From contig NZ_MAEW01000007.1 in the NCBI RefSeq assembly GCF_002013375.1, forward strand, positions 248,001-312,000: a DNA stretch of 64,000 nucleotides, in the 5' to 3' direction. The notes under the pieces are model-generated. The model worked only from the letters and a program-made list of their open reading frames with translations. It was not told the DNA's origin and searched no databases. The translations under genes were made by a program, and so were the position numbers. Below, one piece after another: positions 41,988 through 50,459 of this stretch. The DNA comes from Mycobacterium sp. D16Q13 (GTDB taxonomy: Bacteria; Actinomycetota; Actinomycetes; Mycobacteriales; Mycobacteriaceae). The first letter of the stretch is position 1. The number at the start of each line of letters is the position of its first letter.

Positions 41988-43718
41988 CTACGCCCCTGAG
42001 TGCAGCAGTGGGCGCAGCCGTTCGGTCTTTTCCGCTGTCCATCCAGGTGGCTGCAGGATGTCTGCCCACGCGTTGGCGACCGCCTGTACGTAGACGTGAC
42101 CATGCCCATCGGGGACGTTGACCGCGACCGCCATGTCGGCAGAGACCTGCAGGAACGTCACGAACGGTATCCACTCCATGCTCGGCAGCACGTCATAGCC
42201 GCGGGGCTCGCGCAGCCAGTCCGGCTTACTCAGGATGAGGTCGGGATTCCACCAGGCGATCGGATCCGATGCGTGCTGCAGATACACAATGCGCGGGCGC
42301 GCCCAGGTAGCGGCGGGGCGTTTGAGATCCTCTGGGCGCGAAACGAATCGAACGTTTCGTCCCTTGTCGTAGATGGGCAGCACCTCCGGCGATCCGTCAT
42401 CGCGGTTATGCGTGGCCTCCAGCCACATGGAGTTGTTGAAGGTCGGGCCGGAGAACAGCGCACCGTCCGTGCGCGCCACGATGTTGTTCACCGACAGAAA
42501 CGGTGCCTCGCCGCCGAACGATCCGAGGCTCTCCCCGAACACCACAAGCTTGGGCCGCACACCCTCCGGCATGGCGCGGACCCGCGCGGACACGGCCTCG
42601 AACAACGCCTGCCCCGCCTGACGCGCGTTCTCCTTGTCCACCAGGAACGAGAGCCAGCTGGGCAGGAATGAATACTGCATGCTGACGATGGCGGTGTCGC
42701 CGTTGTACATGTATTCGAGGGCGTCCGCCTCGGCCTGGTTGATCCAGCCGGTTCCCGTCGTCGTGGCCACCGCCACCACCTTGCGGTGCAGACCACCCTC
42801 GCGTTCCAGTTCACGGGCCGCGAGCTCGGCCGTCGCCTTGATTCCATCGGCGGATTCCAGGCCCGCGTAGGCCCTGATCGGTTCGGTCGCCCGTGCCTTA
42901 TTGAACGCCGAGAGCTCCTGTGTGGTGGCACCGCCGCCGATGAAGGCACGGCCCTGATTGCCCAACGACGCCCAGGAGACCAGCGAACCCGGCCCGCCCG
43001 AACGCAGCGATGTCGTTGGCGCAGGATTGTCCGGGTTCTCCTCGTTGTTGACCGCCGAGAAGGTGTTGTTCAAGAAATCCATTGCCACCCTGACGACAAC
43101 GCCGTTGATGAGTGCCATCGCAAGAACCACCACCAGCGTGACGGCAACCACAGCCGAGACTCGTTTGGGGGCCACGCGGTTGAGCCGTTCGATCAGGAAC
43201 AGAATCAGCCGACGGATCTGCTGTCCGATCTCGACCAGGATGAATAAAACGATGATCGACAGCACAGCGGTCTGCGGGTGCGCCCAGAAACTTAGCCTCG
43301 GCACACCCATGAGGTCACGCACACGGTCCTGCCAGAAGTGGAACCACACGATCATCGCGGCGGTGCCGATGATTCCGACCACGATGAGGACCCACCAGGC
43401 GAAGCGAGGCGCCTTCGGACTCGAATCCTTCGACCGCATGTACCGCACCAGCCACACCGCCAGCACACCAAGCGCGTAGCCGATGGCACCTGAGCCCCCG
43501 CTCACCAGCGCCTGAAAAAGCGGCCCCCGTGGAAGCAACGACGGAGTCATCGACAGCCAGAGAAAGACCAGGCCCACGGCGGTGCCCGTGAAGGTATAGT
43601 GCCGCACCCACCAGCGCGTCTTCTCTGGCTTCAGTACCGACGCCTCCGGTGCCAGCTCGTTGGCGTCCGGTGCCGGTTCCTTTTCGATATCGCTGTCGAT
43701 ATCCCTGTCGATTGCCAT
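41988..43718 (-). CDS. Membrane-anchored alpha/beta-hydrolase (PF10081/PF15420 type)
   Basis: 576 residues. A charged N-terminus (DRDIDSDIEKEP) is followed by four or five transmembrane segments (about 45-195), then an extracytoplasmic or cytoplasmic alpha/beta-hydrolase-like domain with GESLGSFGG as nucleophile elbow and later SDPIAWWNPDLI and a C-terminal DGHGHVY with the likely catalytic His. This is the actinobacterial two-domain family found in all mycobacteria, thought to act on lipids at the membrane. ATG at 43718 preferred over 43784. First gene of the two-gene hydrolase operon. Confidence 0.82.
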   Translation of the reverse strand: MAIDRDIDSDIEKEPAPDANELAPEASVLKPEKTRWWVRHYTFTGTAVGLVFLWLSMTPSLLPRGPLFQALVSGGSGAIGYALGVLAVWLVRYMRSKDSSPKAPRFAWWVLIVVGIIGTAAMIVWFHFWQDRVRDLMGVPRLSFWAHPQTAVLSIIVLFILVEIGQQIRRLILFLIERLNRVAPKRVSAVVAVTLVVVLAMALINGVVVRVAMDFLNNTFSAVNNEENPDNPAPTTSLRSGGPGSLVSWASLGNQGRAFIGGGATTQELSAFNKARATEPIRAYAGLESADGIKATAELAARELEREGGLHRKVVAVATTTGTGWINQAEADALEYMYNGDTAIVSMQYSFLPSWLSFLVDKENARQAGQALFEAVSARVRAMPEGVRPKLVVFGESLGSFGGEAPFLSVNNIVARTDGALFSGPTFNNSMWLEATHNRDDGSPEVLPIYDKGRNVRFVSRPEDLKRPAATWARPRIVYLQHASDPIAWWNPDLILSKPDWLREPRGYDVLPSMEWIPFVTFLQVSADMAVAVNVPDGHGHVYVQAVANAWADILQPPGWTAEKTERLRPLLHSGA

Positions 43719-44021
43719 CGCCACACCCTTCTTGATGCCGCCAGCTGCGCGTGTCAATGGTGCCCGCACGTCGCCACACCGCACAGAGGTATTACCAGAT
43801 CGGCGACGTGGTGCGGTGGGTCACTGCGACGCCACCACCACCTGAGACCGCGCTGCGCAAATCGCCGAGCCGGACCGGACCTCACCGGCTCAGCGAATTG
43901 TGCGCGACAGGGAGCCGACCGCTCTCACAGGTCCCTGCGGTATCCTGCGAACTTGCTATCAGGGCTCTTTGTCCGTAGGGCGGGGCAGATCGATGCAACG
44001 GGGGCACGACGAGGATTACAC
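43719..44021. other. Divergent intergenic region with interleaved complementary segments
   Basis: About 300 bp between the membrane hydrolase (-) and a TetR gene (+). ACGTCGCC (43768-43775) complements GGCGACGT (43802-43809), and CACCGCAC (43777-43784) complements GTGCGGTG (43811-43818). The two pairs cross each other rather than nest. Promoters for both genes should lie here; none is clear. Confidence 0.4.
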
Positions 44022-44762
44022 ATGCGACATGCCGGTGTCGGCCGTGAGGCCAGGACGACCAGCGCACAAAGCCCTAAGCGGGAACGACGGCGCCGCGGGT
44101 CCATCACCGCCGAGGACATCATCGCCGGAGCCTTCGAGCTCGCCGAGGAAATAGGGATCTGTGGGCTGAGCATGCCGCTGCTAGCGAAGCATCTCGATGT
44201 CGGTGTGACCAGTATCTACTGGTACTTCCGCAAAAAGGGCGAGCTGCTCGACGCGATGACCGACCGCGCCACCAAGCAGTATCACTTCGCTGCACCCTTC
44301 ATTGGCGACGAAACCTGGCAGGACGCGCTGCGCAGCCATACCCGCCGGATGCGCGAGGCATTTCGGGAACGCCCAGTGCTGGTTGAACTCATCCTGATGC
44401 GCACCAGCGAGCTCAGCAACGAGGCATTACAGGCGAGCATTCAGAACCTGGAATCGCTTGTCCAAACCCTGATCGGTGTCGGCTTCAGCCCGGACAACGC
44501 GCTAGACGTGTATTTCGCCCTGTCCTTGCATATTCGCGGCATCGTGGTGCTTGAGCACATGGACACCGTCATGCCCGCGTCCGGTGAGGCCCGCAGCCTG
44601 GTACCGAACGCCACGCTCGCCCCCACCCTGCATGATCTGGCGTCTCGCGGTCATTCGATCGCGTCCATCTCCGACGCCCACTTCGACTTCACCGTCGATG
44701 CCATCATCGAACGAGCCGAGCATCTGCTCTCCCAGGACATCGCGGCACGCGAAGCGTCCTGA
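44022..44762 (+). CDS. TetR-family regulator
   Basis: 246 residues with an Arg-rich N-terminal tail (SPKRERRRRGS), HTH at about 30-75 (AEDIIAGAFELAEEIGICGLSMPLLAKHL, key part VGVTSIYWYFRKKGEL), and a helical effector domain of about 170 residues. ATG at 44022 follows GACGAGGATT. Divergent from the hydrolase operon, which it may regulate. The SIYWYFRKK recognition helix places it with regulators of the TetR/TetR_C group of mycobacteria. Confidence 0.85.
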   Translation: MRHAGVGREARTTSAQSPKRERRRRGSITAEDIIAGAFELAEEIGICGLSMPLLAKHLDVGVTSIYWYFRKKGELLDAMTDRATKQYHFAAPFIGDETWQDALRSHTRRMREAFRERPVLVELILMRTSELSNEALQASIQNLESLVQTLIGVGFSPDNALDVYFALSLHIRGIVVLEHMDTVMPASGEARSLVPNATLAPTLHDLASRGHSIASISDAHFDFTVDAIIERAEHLLSQDIAAREAS

Positions 44763-44769
44763 CCGGCGC

Positions 44770-45453
44770 TTAGACCTTGGAGTTGAGCAGCTCCTCGATT
44801 TTCTCGAGTCGATTGTTCGACAGCGCGGTGTTGTCGATCGACCGATCCGCCGAGCAGGTGACCAGCTGCGCGATCACATTCGCCTTGGCGATCACGGCGA
44901 ACTCGCAAATCCATTGATCACCATCGAGATTCGTCGACCAACGGACCATGTCCGGCGAGCCAGGAACCACTGGACCGGGCGTGACCGTATGGCGTTTCTG
45001 GTCATCGCCCCAGGCAGCGACCGGAAGCTGACACTTGGATACGGTCGCGCGCATCGATTCGAGGAACCGAGCCGCCTGAAAATCGCCGGGATAGGTAGCC
45101 GACACCTCCAGGAGCTGATGCTGGTTCGGGTACTGGTTATCGGTCTGCGTCCGCGCTTCTCGTCCGGTGTAGTTCGTGGGGAAGAGCGGATAGCGGCCGT
45201 AACCGACGACCCCCTGACATTCAGCGGGCTCGGCACCGATCCACAGAATCGACTGCATATCGGTTTCGAACAGCGGCTTTCCCGGCGTCACGCTCAACGA
45301 TTGCGCCGGAGTGAGGAGTTGGTCGAGCTGCGCGGGCTGGATCGGCCCGGCAGATACGGATCCCCTCTCCGCCGTGGCCTCCCCGTCGACTCCACGTTGA
45401 CAGCCCGTCACCACGAGCAACAACGCGACCAGCACCGGCACCGACCACCTCAT
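44770..45453 (-). CDS. Sensor-domain lipoprotein (PknH extracellular-domain-like)
   Basis: 227 residues. Lipoprotein signal (SVPVLVALLLVVTGC, Cys about 18). The mature domain begins at about 40 with PAQLDQLLTPAQSL and has cysteines at positions typical of PknH_C sensor domains: one in PAECQGVVG, one in SKCQLPV, one in WICEFAV and one in VTCSAD, which would form two disulphides. It sits on the outer face of the plasma membrane. Function not known; such domains occur on Ser/Thr kinases and on free lipoproteins such as LppH. ATG at 45453 is preferred to 45474 because the signal peptide starts there. Confidence 0.75.
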   Translation of the reverse strand: MRWSVPVLVALLLVVTGCQRGVDGEATAERGSVSAGPIQPAQLDQLLTPAQSLSVTPGKPLFETDMQSILWIGAEPAECQGVVGYGRYPLFPTNYTGREARTQTDNQYPNQHQLLEVSATYPGDFQAARFLESMRATVSKCQLPVAAWGDDQKRHTVTPGPVVPGSPDMVRWSTNLDGDQWICEFAVIAKANVIAQLVTCSADRSIDNTALSNNRLEKIEELLNSKV

Positions 45454-45599
45454 GTTGGCAAACATTACCCGCATCTACCGCTCTCCCGGATTTCGGCATT
45501 GTCCCGTGGCAGGCATGCGATCTCGGGTAAGAAGGGTCCAGTCGACACGACAAGTCGGTAATGCGATCAGGCACCACGACCCGAAGAGGAGTGCGCGGT

Positions 45600-46055
45600 A
45601 TGTCCACCAAGCTGGCAACACCACAGGAGCTGCTGTCGCTGGGCAGAGTCGAATTGGGTACCAGCAGTTGGGTTCAGATCACCCAGGAACAGGTCAACGA
45701 GTTCGCGGACGCGACCGGTGACCGGCAGTGGATCCACACCGATACCGAACGCGCCAAGGCCGGCCCGTTCGGCGGGACCATCGTGCACGGATACCTGACG
45801 CTCGCACTCGCCCCGGCATTCCTGGACGAGGTGCTTGAGATCGCGTCATACGATGCGGTGCTCAACTATGGCGTGAACAAGGTGCGGTTCCCGGCGCCGC
45901 TGCATGTGGGGGCGCGGGTTCGCGGACACGTCACGCTGCTGTCGGCCAAGTTGCGCGATAAGGGCACCGTCGAGGCCACCTATGGCATCAAGTACGAGAT
46001 CGAGGGCAAGGACCGGCCGCCATGCGCTGCCGAAAGCGTGTACCTGTACCAGTAG
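45600..46055 (+). CDS. MaoC-family (R)-specific enoyl hydratase, HtdZ-like
   Basis: 151 residues, single hot-dog fold. Hydratase-2 motif ATGDRQWIHTDTERA with Asp41 and His46 as the catalytic pair, followed by GPFGGTIVHGYLTLAL. Length and sequence pattern match M. tuberculosis Rv0130 (HtdZ), a 3-hydroxyacyl-thioester dehydratase. ATG at 45600 after AGAGGAG. It hydrates enoyl-CoA/ACP in fatty acid metabolism. Monocistronic. Confidence 0.87.
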   Translation: MSTKLATPQELLSLGRVELGTSSWVQITQEQVNEFADATGDRQWIHTDTERAKAGPFGGTIVHGYLTLALAPAFLDEVLEIASYDAVLNYGVNKVRFPAPLHVGARVRGHVTLLSAKLRDKGTVEATYGIKYEIEGKDRPPCAAESVYLYQ

Positions 46056-46076
46056 TCACGCCTCGTCAAGCGCCCG

Positions 46077-46529
46077 TCATAGCGTGCAGCCGTTACCTTT
46101 GGCCGTCTCATCGAAGAGAGCGCAAAGGGAGCCGTTGGAGAGCTTCCATGCTCCGCCACTCTCGACCCAGTCCAGGGTTCGGCGCCGAGAACCCATACCT
46201 ATCACCGACATAACGAGTTGGGAGGTGAGGTGGTTGCCTTCGAGTGCGGGATTCTCAACGCGCAAGGACACCATTGAGCGGTGCTGGGCGATCGGTCCCC
46301 CGATCTCGTCTGCCGTCGGCAGCGCTGCCTGGCCGCCCTCAAGGTAGGCGGCACGTTCTGCGGCACCGGCATTGGTGTCGAAAATGACCGCCAGCCGCCT
46401 GGTCAACTGGTCGGCGGATAGCAACGCGGGAGCCGGCTCGGCGTAACTGTTGCCTGCGCCCAGAGCCAATCCGGCGGTCAAGGCGCCAGCGGCCGCAGCT
46501 GCCAGGGCCCGGTGAATGACGGTATACAT
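46077..46529 (-). CDS. Secreted MTB12-like low-molecular-weight antigen family protein
   Basis: 150 residues with a Sec signal (AAAAAGALTAGLALGAGNSYA, cleavage after AYA-like NSYA near 30). The mature part has a NTF2-like cystatin pattern (LTRRLAVIFDTNAGAAERAAYLEGG, VSLRVENPALEGNHLTSQL, WVESGGAWKLSNGSLCALF). This matches the mycobacterial MTB12/CFP-2 family of secreted antigens. Two Cys near the C-terminus (LCALF, GCTL) could form a disulphide. Function unknown. Converges with the hydratase gene. Confidence 0.75.
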   Translation of the reverse strand: MYTVIHRALAAAAAGALTAGLALGAGNSYAEPAPALLSADQLTRRLAVIFDTNAGAAERAAYLEGGQAALPTADEIGGPIAQHRSMVSLRVENPALEGNHLTSQLVMSVIGMGSRRRTLDWVESGGAWKLSNGSLCALFDETAKGNGCTL

Positions 46530-46925
46530 CGTTGTTTCGCCCTTTCAGGATCTGTTCGTCTCATGAGAGGCGGAGCAGCGCTGGCAGAAGCTCGTCCACT
46601 CTCGCCAATAGCTCTCTAAATCCGCTGGCTGCCAGTCATGTTCGATTAATTCACCTGGAAATAATCAACTAGATCACCCTGTTTTTCTACTCGTCTTTGG
46701 AGGGCTATCGAGCCACCGAAGATGGGCCCGATGAGCAGGCTCTGATGTGCCAGTACGTCGGCTTGGCGCCCGAACCCAATAGCCGCGGCACCATCGGATA
46801 CTCGCCTTCCACCCTGCGACCGCGTTGCACGGCAGCAGGGTTACATCGAGTCCGGCAGCGGTGCGCACGCGTAGTCATCGCCGGCCGCTGCATCATCTAG
46901 GCCAGACGCAGCCAATGTGAGCTTA
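46530..46925. other. Intergenic region, nothing recognised
   Basis: About 395 bp between two leftward genes. It should contain the promoter of the secreted-antigen gene. Short ORFs on both strands around 46674-46900 are antiphase shadows without ribosome-binding sites. The stretch near 46640-46690 is AT-rich. No repeat or RNA was seen. Confidence 0.4.
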
Positions 46926-47579
46926 TTATTCTGCGGGGCAATCGATTACCGCGGCGGCCTGGCCGACTCCCGCCGTGAGGTAGCGCGTGAGCATCGCTAC
47001 TAGTTCGTTCTCGAAATCAGCAATCCCTGCGGGATCAGGTGCGGACAGCATCTGGTGCACCACCAACTCAATCGTCGTGACGACCAGCCGGGCCGCCGCG
47101 TCCTTGTTGGCGACGGCTACGTCAGGACATCTGTCGAGGAGCCGGCACATGTCATCGACAGCGGCACGCTGAACATGCGCTACCTTGGCCATGAGCTCAC
47201 TTGAGCGCGGCGCCTGTTCGATAAGAACTCTGAGGAACTCTGGATCCTGCAGGTGGTTGCTCACCGCGGCAGCCACTATGGAACGCATGGCATCCTCTGT
47301 GGACTCCGCCGGCCCCGCGCGGCGGCGTTCGTTAGCTGCGGCGATACCCGCATCGAGGTGGCGCGCCGCCAGCTCCACCACGATGGCGTCCTTGTTGGGG
47401 TAGTACTGATACAGCGAGCCGATGGAGATATCTGCCCACTGCGCAATCCGGTTCGTGGTGCCTCGCCCATAGCCGTACTGAGTGAATACCGCGATGGCCG
47501 CCTCGAGGATACGTTCGCGTGTCCGCTCCGAGCGCTGCTGGCGGGGTTGCTTACGTGGATGGAGCTGGTGCTGGCTCAT
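46926..47579 (-). CDS. TetR-family regulator
   Basis: 217 residues. Basic N-terminal arm (HPRKQPRQQRSERTRERIL), HTH at about 20-66 with DISIGSLYQYYPNKDAI, and a helical C-terminal domain. No clearly coupled target gene: the divergent PPE gene lies 460 bp away. A 9-bp-arm palindrome at 47853 may be its binding site. Confidence 0.85.
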   Translation of the reverse strand: MSQHQLHPRKQPRQQRSERTRERILEAAIAVFTQYGYGRGTTNRIAQWADISIGSLYQYYPNKDAIVVELAARHLDAGIAAANERRRAGPAESTEDAMRSIVAAAVSNHLQDPEFLRVLIEQAPRSSELMAKVAHVQRAAVDDMCRLLDRCPDVAVANKDAAARLVVTTIELVVHQMLSAPDPAGIADFENELVAMLTRYLTAGVGQAAAVIDCPAE

Positions 47580-48043
47580 CGTGACCGGGCCTTTCGCTGA
47601 CTGATCGCCACGCCAGCGTAGACCTGCGGTGCGCCATAAACGGGTGTCCTCCGCTGCGTGGGGCTACCGCAGATGTGGCCGAAACGCGAGTAGCGCGCGA
47701 CGAAGCTGAGTCAGGTGCGTGACACCGGGCACGGCTGCGCGACGACTAGCAGGCATTGCGCAGATAAAGACCTTGCGCCGCAGCCGACAACAACGTCGCC
47801 ACCGAACGCGAGTAGCGAATAGTTCACTGCGGCAGGATAATTGGCAGTGTTCCACTACATCAGTGATGTAGTGCGCGATGAGCCAGGACATGGATTAAAG
47901 CTCTCTTTGTTGTGACTTTCAGCTGTCCTGGGTCCCCGCCCACCCACAAATGCCGTAGTTACTCGGCACCCCTTAGCGAGGAGTCCACACGTGCGTGTCC
48001 CACCTTCCGCGCCAATTTCGACTGGCAATGAGGGGCGGCGGCC
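47580..48043. other. Long intergenic region between TetR and PPE genes
   Basis: About 465 bp with no convincing gene. Contains the direct repeat ACGCGAGTAGCG at 47684 and 47806, a possible -10 (GATAAT, 47836-47841) and a perfect palindrome at 47853-47873. A transcript starting near 47848 would have a leader of about 195 nt before the PPE gene. Confidence 0.4.
47853..47873. promoter_or_regulatory. Perfect palindrome, candidate TetR operator
   Basis: CACTACATC-AGT-GATGTAGTG: 9-bp arms, 3-bp spacer, no mismatch. It begins just downstream of a GATAAT -10-like hexamer. The neighbouring TetR gene at 46926 is the nearest regulator. Confidence 0.55.
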
Positions 48044-49603
48044 ATGACCGGGTCAATTTGGCTTGCCTCTCCGCCAGAGGTGCACTCGGCGCTGCTCTCT
48101 GCGGGCCCAGGGCCCGGCGCGCTCTTGGCGGCTGCCGCAACCTGGAGTTCTTTGGCCGTCGAATATCGCGCGGCGGCAACCGAAATTGGGCAACTGTTGG
48201 CCGAGGTACGCGCTGGCACATGGGAAGGATCCAGCGCTGACCAGTACTTCGCCGGGCACCAGCCCTATCTGAGCTGGCTCGAGGAAGCCGCAGACTGCAG
48301 TGCTGTGAACTCCGCCCAGCTCGAACAGTCGGCAGCCGCCTACACGGCCGCCCTGGCGGAAATGCCCACTCTGGCGGAACTCGCGCTCAACCATGCCGTC
48401 CACGGGGCCCTCGTGGGCGCGAACTTCTTCGGGATCAACACCATTGCGATCGCTCTGAACGAGGCCGATTACGTGCGTATGTGGATTCAGGCGGCTACCG
48501 CCATGGCGACCTACGCCAGCATCGCAGAGGCTGCCTCGGCGGCGCTGCCGCACCCGCTGCCCGCGCCGCCGATATTGGCCCCGCCGCCGTTCGGGACTGC
48601 CAACCTTTCTGCCACAGCACATATGCAGGCCTCTAATGGTCAAATAGCGCTGGACAACAGTCAATCCACCGTTCAGTCCCTTCTGGAGGAGATCCTCAAA
48701 GCATTGCTTCCGCCGGGGTTCACTGACGTTCTCAAAGAGTTCCTCAAACTCGATCTTCGGCAGCTTCTGACACTGCTGATCACCCACCCCGCGGCGGCGC
48801 TGAGCGCACTTGCCCCGTTGCTCACAGCGATGCTGGGGCTAGGCCAGTTCGTGGCCACCAGCATTTTGTTGTGGACACTGCAGATCGGTTCGGCACTGCT
48901 GCTTTTCGCCCCTGCCATCGCCCTTCCGTTGGCCATAGCGTTTGCCTCCCCCGAGTGGCTGGCCGCGACCATCGGGCAGACGCCGTCACCCACGCATACA
49001 TCGACAGGTGTTGCCCCTGCCTCCCACCCCCGCAGTCTCGCACTGGCAGTTCTTCCAGCACCTGGCTCCGCATCCGCGCCCGCCACCGCACCGGCGGCGA
49101 CTGCGGCACCGGCAGCCACGGGTACGCCCGCGGCGACGAGCCCCCCTGCGCCAGCGGGTGGGTGGTACGCCGTGTACGGCGCTGCGGCCGGCCCGCGCCC
49201 GCCCGAGAGCCCCGCGATCAAAGATCGAACGGGGAGCCCCCTGCCGCAGGCGACTGATGCCGCAGCATCTACCCAGACCGCCGGGAAAGCTCCCGCCGCG
49301 GCAAGGCGGCGGCGCCAACGGCACCCCGGCATAGCAGACCGCCGGATGTATGTCACCGAGTCTCTGCACGAGCCTGCCGAACTGGGCCCACTCCCGGCGC
49401 AATCCGCGCCTGCCGACTCAACCCACACCATGACCCCAACGTCCCGCCGCAGCATGGTCGTATCAGGTCGCTCAGGTATCAACACGCAGCAGACCGCGGC
49501 ACCTCGCGGCTACGCGGACCGTGACACAGCCCGGCCTGTCGAGCGGATCGCAACGCAGCCTTTGATACCTGGCGGCTGGCCGCCAGGTGACGACACCCCA
49601 TGA
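48044..49603 (+). CDS. PPE-family protein
   Basis: 519 residues. The conserved PPE domain is residues 1-180: [15 protein letters not shown] near the N-terminus (PPE at about 10-12), [13 protein letters not shown], and the WxG turn as [17 protein letters not shown] hydrophobic middle (about 225-310) has several long apolar helices, and the C-terminal third is rich in Ala, Pro and Thr. PPE proteins are exported by ESX secretion, usually with a PE partner. No PE gene is adjacent. The C-terminal end overlaps an alternative start of the following flavoprotein frame. Confidence 0.88.
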   Translation: MTGSIWLASPPEVHSALLSAGPGPGALLAAAATWSSLAVEYRAAATEIGQLLAEVRAGTWEGSSADQYFAGHQPYLSWLEEAADCSAVNSAQLEQSAAAYTAALAEMPTLAELALNHAVHGALVGANFFGINTIAIALNEADYVRMWIQAATAMATYASIAEAASAALPHPLPAPPILAPPPFGTANLSATAHMQASNGQIALDNSQSTVQSLLEEILKALLPPGFTDVLKEFLKLDLRQLLTLLITHPAAALSALAPLLTAMLGLGQFVATSILLWTLQIGSALLLFAPAIALPLAIAFASPEWLAATIGQTPSPTHTSTGVAPASHPRSLALAVLPAPGSASAPATAPAATAAPAATGTPAATSPPAPAGGWYAVYGAAAGPRPPESPAIKDRTGSPLPQATDAAASTQTAGKAPAAARRRRQRHPGIADRRMYVTESLHEPAELGPLPAQSAPADSTHTMTPTSRRSMVVSGRSGINTQQTAAPRGYADRDTARPVERIATQPLIPGGWPPGDDTP

Positions 49604-49676
49604 CGGGCGCTACATGCTCAGCAGATGCCAGACCCCTACCCCCCGCCGGTGCTGCACCGCGGAGAAAGCGACGACG

Positions 49677-50393
49677 ATGGTCCCCATTACCTCACGCCTG
49701 TCCGACATGCTTTCCGATGTTTTGTTCACGCCGGTGCAGGTTGCCGAAGTCACCTATCTAGCATCGTGTTTCGTCAAGATTCGCATCACCAGCCAGGCAT
49801 TCCAGCGCGCACAATGGACCCCGGGTGACAAGATGCAGGTTCGGACACGGCGCGGCTCTCTTCAAATGCGCGCCTACACGCCAATCAGCTGGGACCATCA
49901 CGCGGGCTCCACAGAGCTGATTGCCTTCCTTCACGGCAGCGGCCCCGCGGCCGATTGGTTCGGCAACATCACCATCGGCGCCGAGTGTGAAGCCTTCGGG
50001 CCGAGCCGCTCCCTAGATCTGTCGAAAACGGCCGAGTCGACAGTATTTGTCGGGGATGAAACTAGCGTCGCACTGGCTCATGCACTGCGCACCGTTAACC
50101 CATCGGCCCGATGCATTTATGAGGCAACGGATCTCGCTTCGTTGTGTGCACTACTTGCCATGCTGAAGCTGAACGACAACACCCGAGTCGTCACCAAATC
50201 CCAGGATCGCAGCGCACTGCTTGAACAGCTGCGAGAAGCGATGGAATCCGCGAGTGGGCCACAAGACCTCATCGTCAGTGGCGATGCAGCCACGGTGAAC
50301 GCCGTGCGCCGCGCCGTGCGCCGGTGGCCCGACATTGCACCACGGATCAAGGCACGCGCGTACTGGGCGCATGGGCGGCCGGGACTGAGTTAA
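49677..50393 (+). CDS. Siderophore-interacting protein (ViuB-like flavoprotein)
   Basis: 238 residues. An FAD-binding barrel with the R-x-Y-T motif in LQMRAYTPISWD, then IAFLHGSGPAADWFGNI, as in the FAD_binding_9 / SIP family, followed by the SIP domain with STVFVGDETSVALAHAL and an end block of WAHGRPG. These enzymes use NAD(P)H to reduce ferric siderophores in the cytosol. ATG at 49677 with GGAGAAAG upstream. It lies between PPE and a flavin monooxygenase gene; iron use or electron supply to the monooxygenase are both possible. Confidence 0.82.
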   Translation: MVPITSRLSDMLSDVLFTPVQVAEVTYLASCFVKIRITSQAFQRAQWTPGDKMQVRTRRGSLQMRAYTPISWDHHAGSTELIAFLHGSGPAADWFGNITIGAECEAFGPSRSLDLSKTAESTVFVGDETSVALAHALRTVNPSARCIYEATDLASLCALLAMLKLNDNTRVVTKSQDRSALLEQLREAMESASGPQDLIVSGDAATVNAVRRAVRRWPDIAPRIKARAYWAHGRPGLS

Positions 50394-50459
50394 TGCTGCG
50401 CCGAAGTAGCCGTCGGGCAGGCAACAGCAGATTCGCGAATGCACTAACTAGGAGATGTC

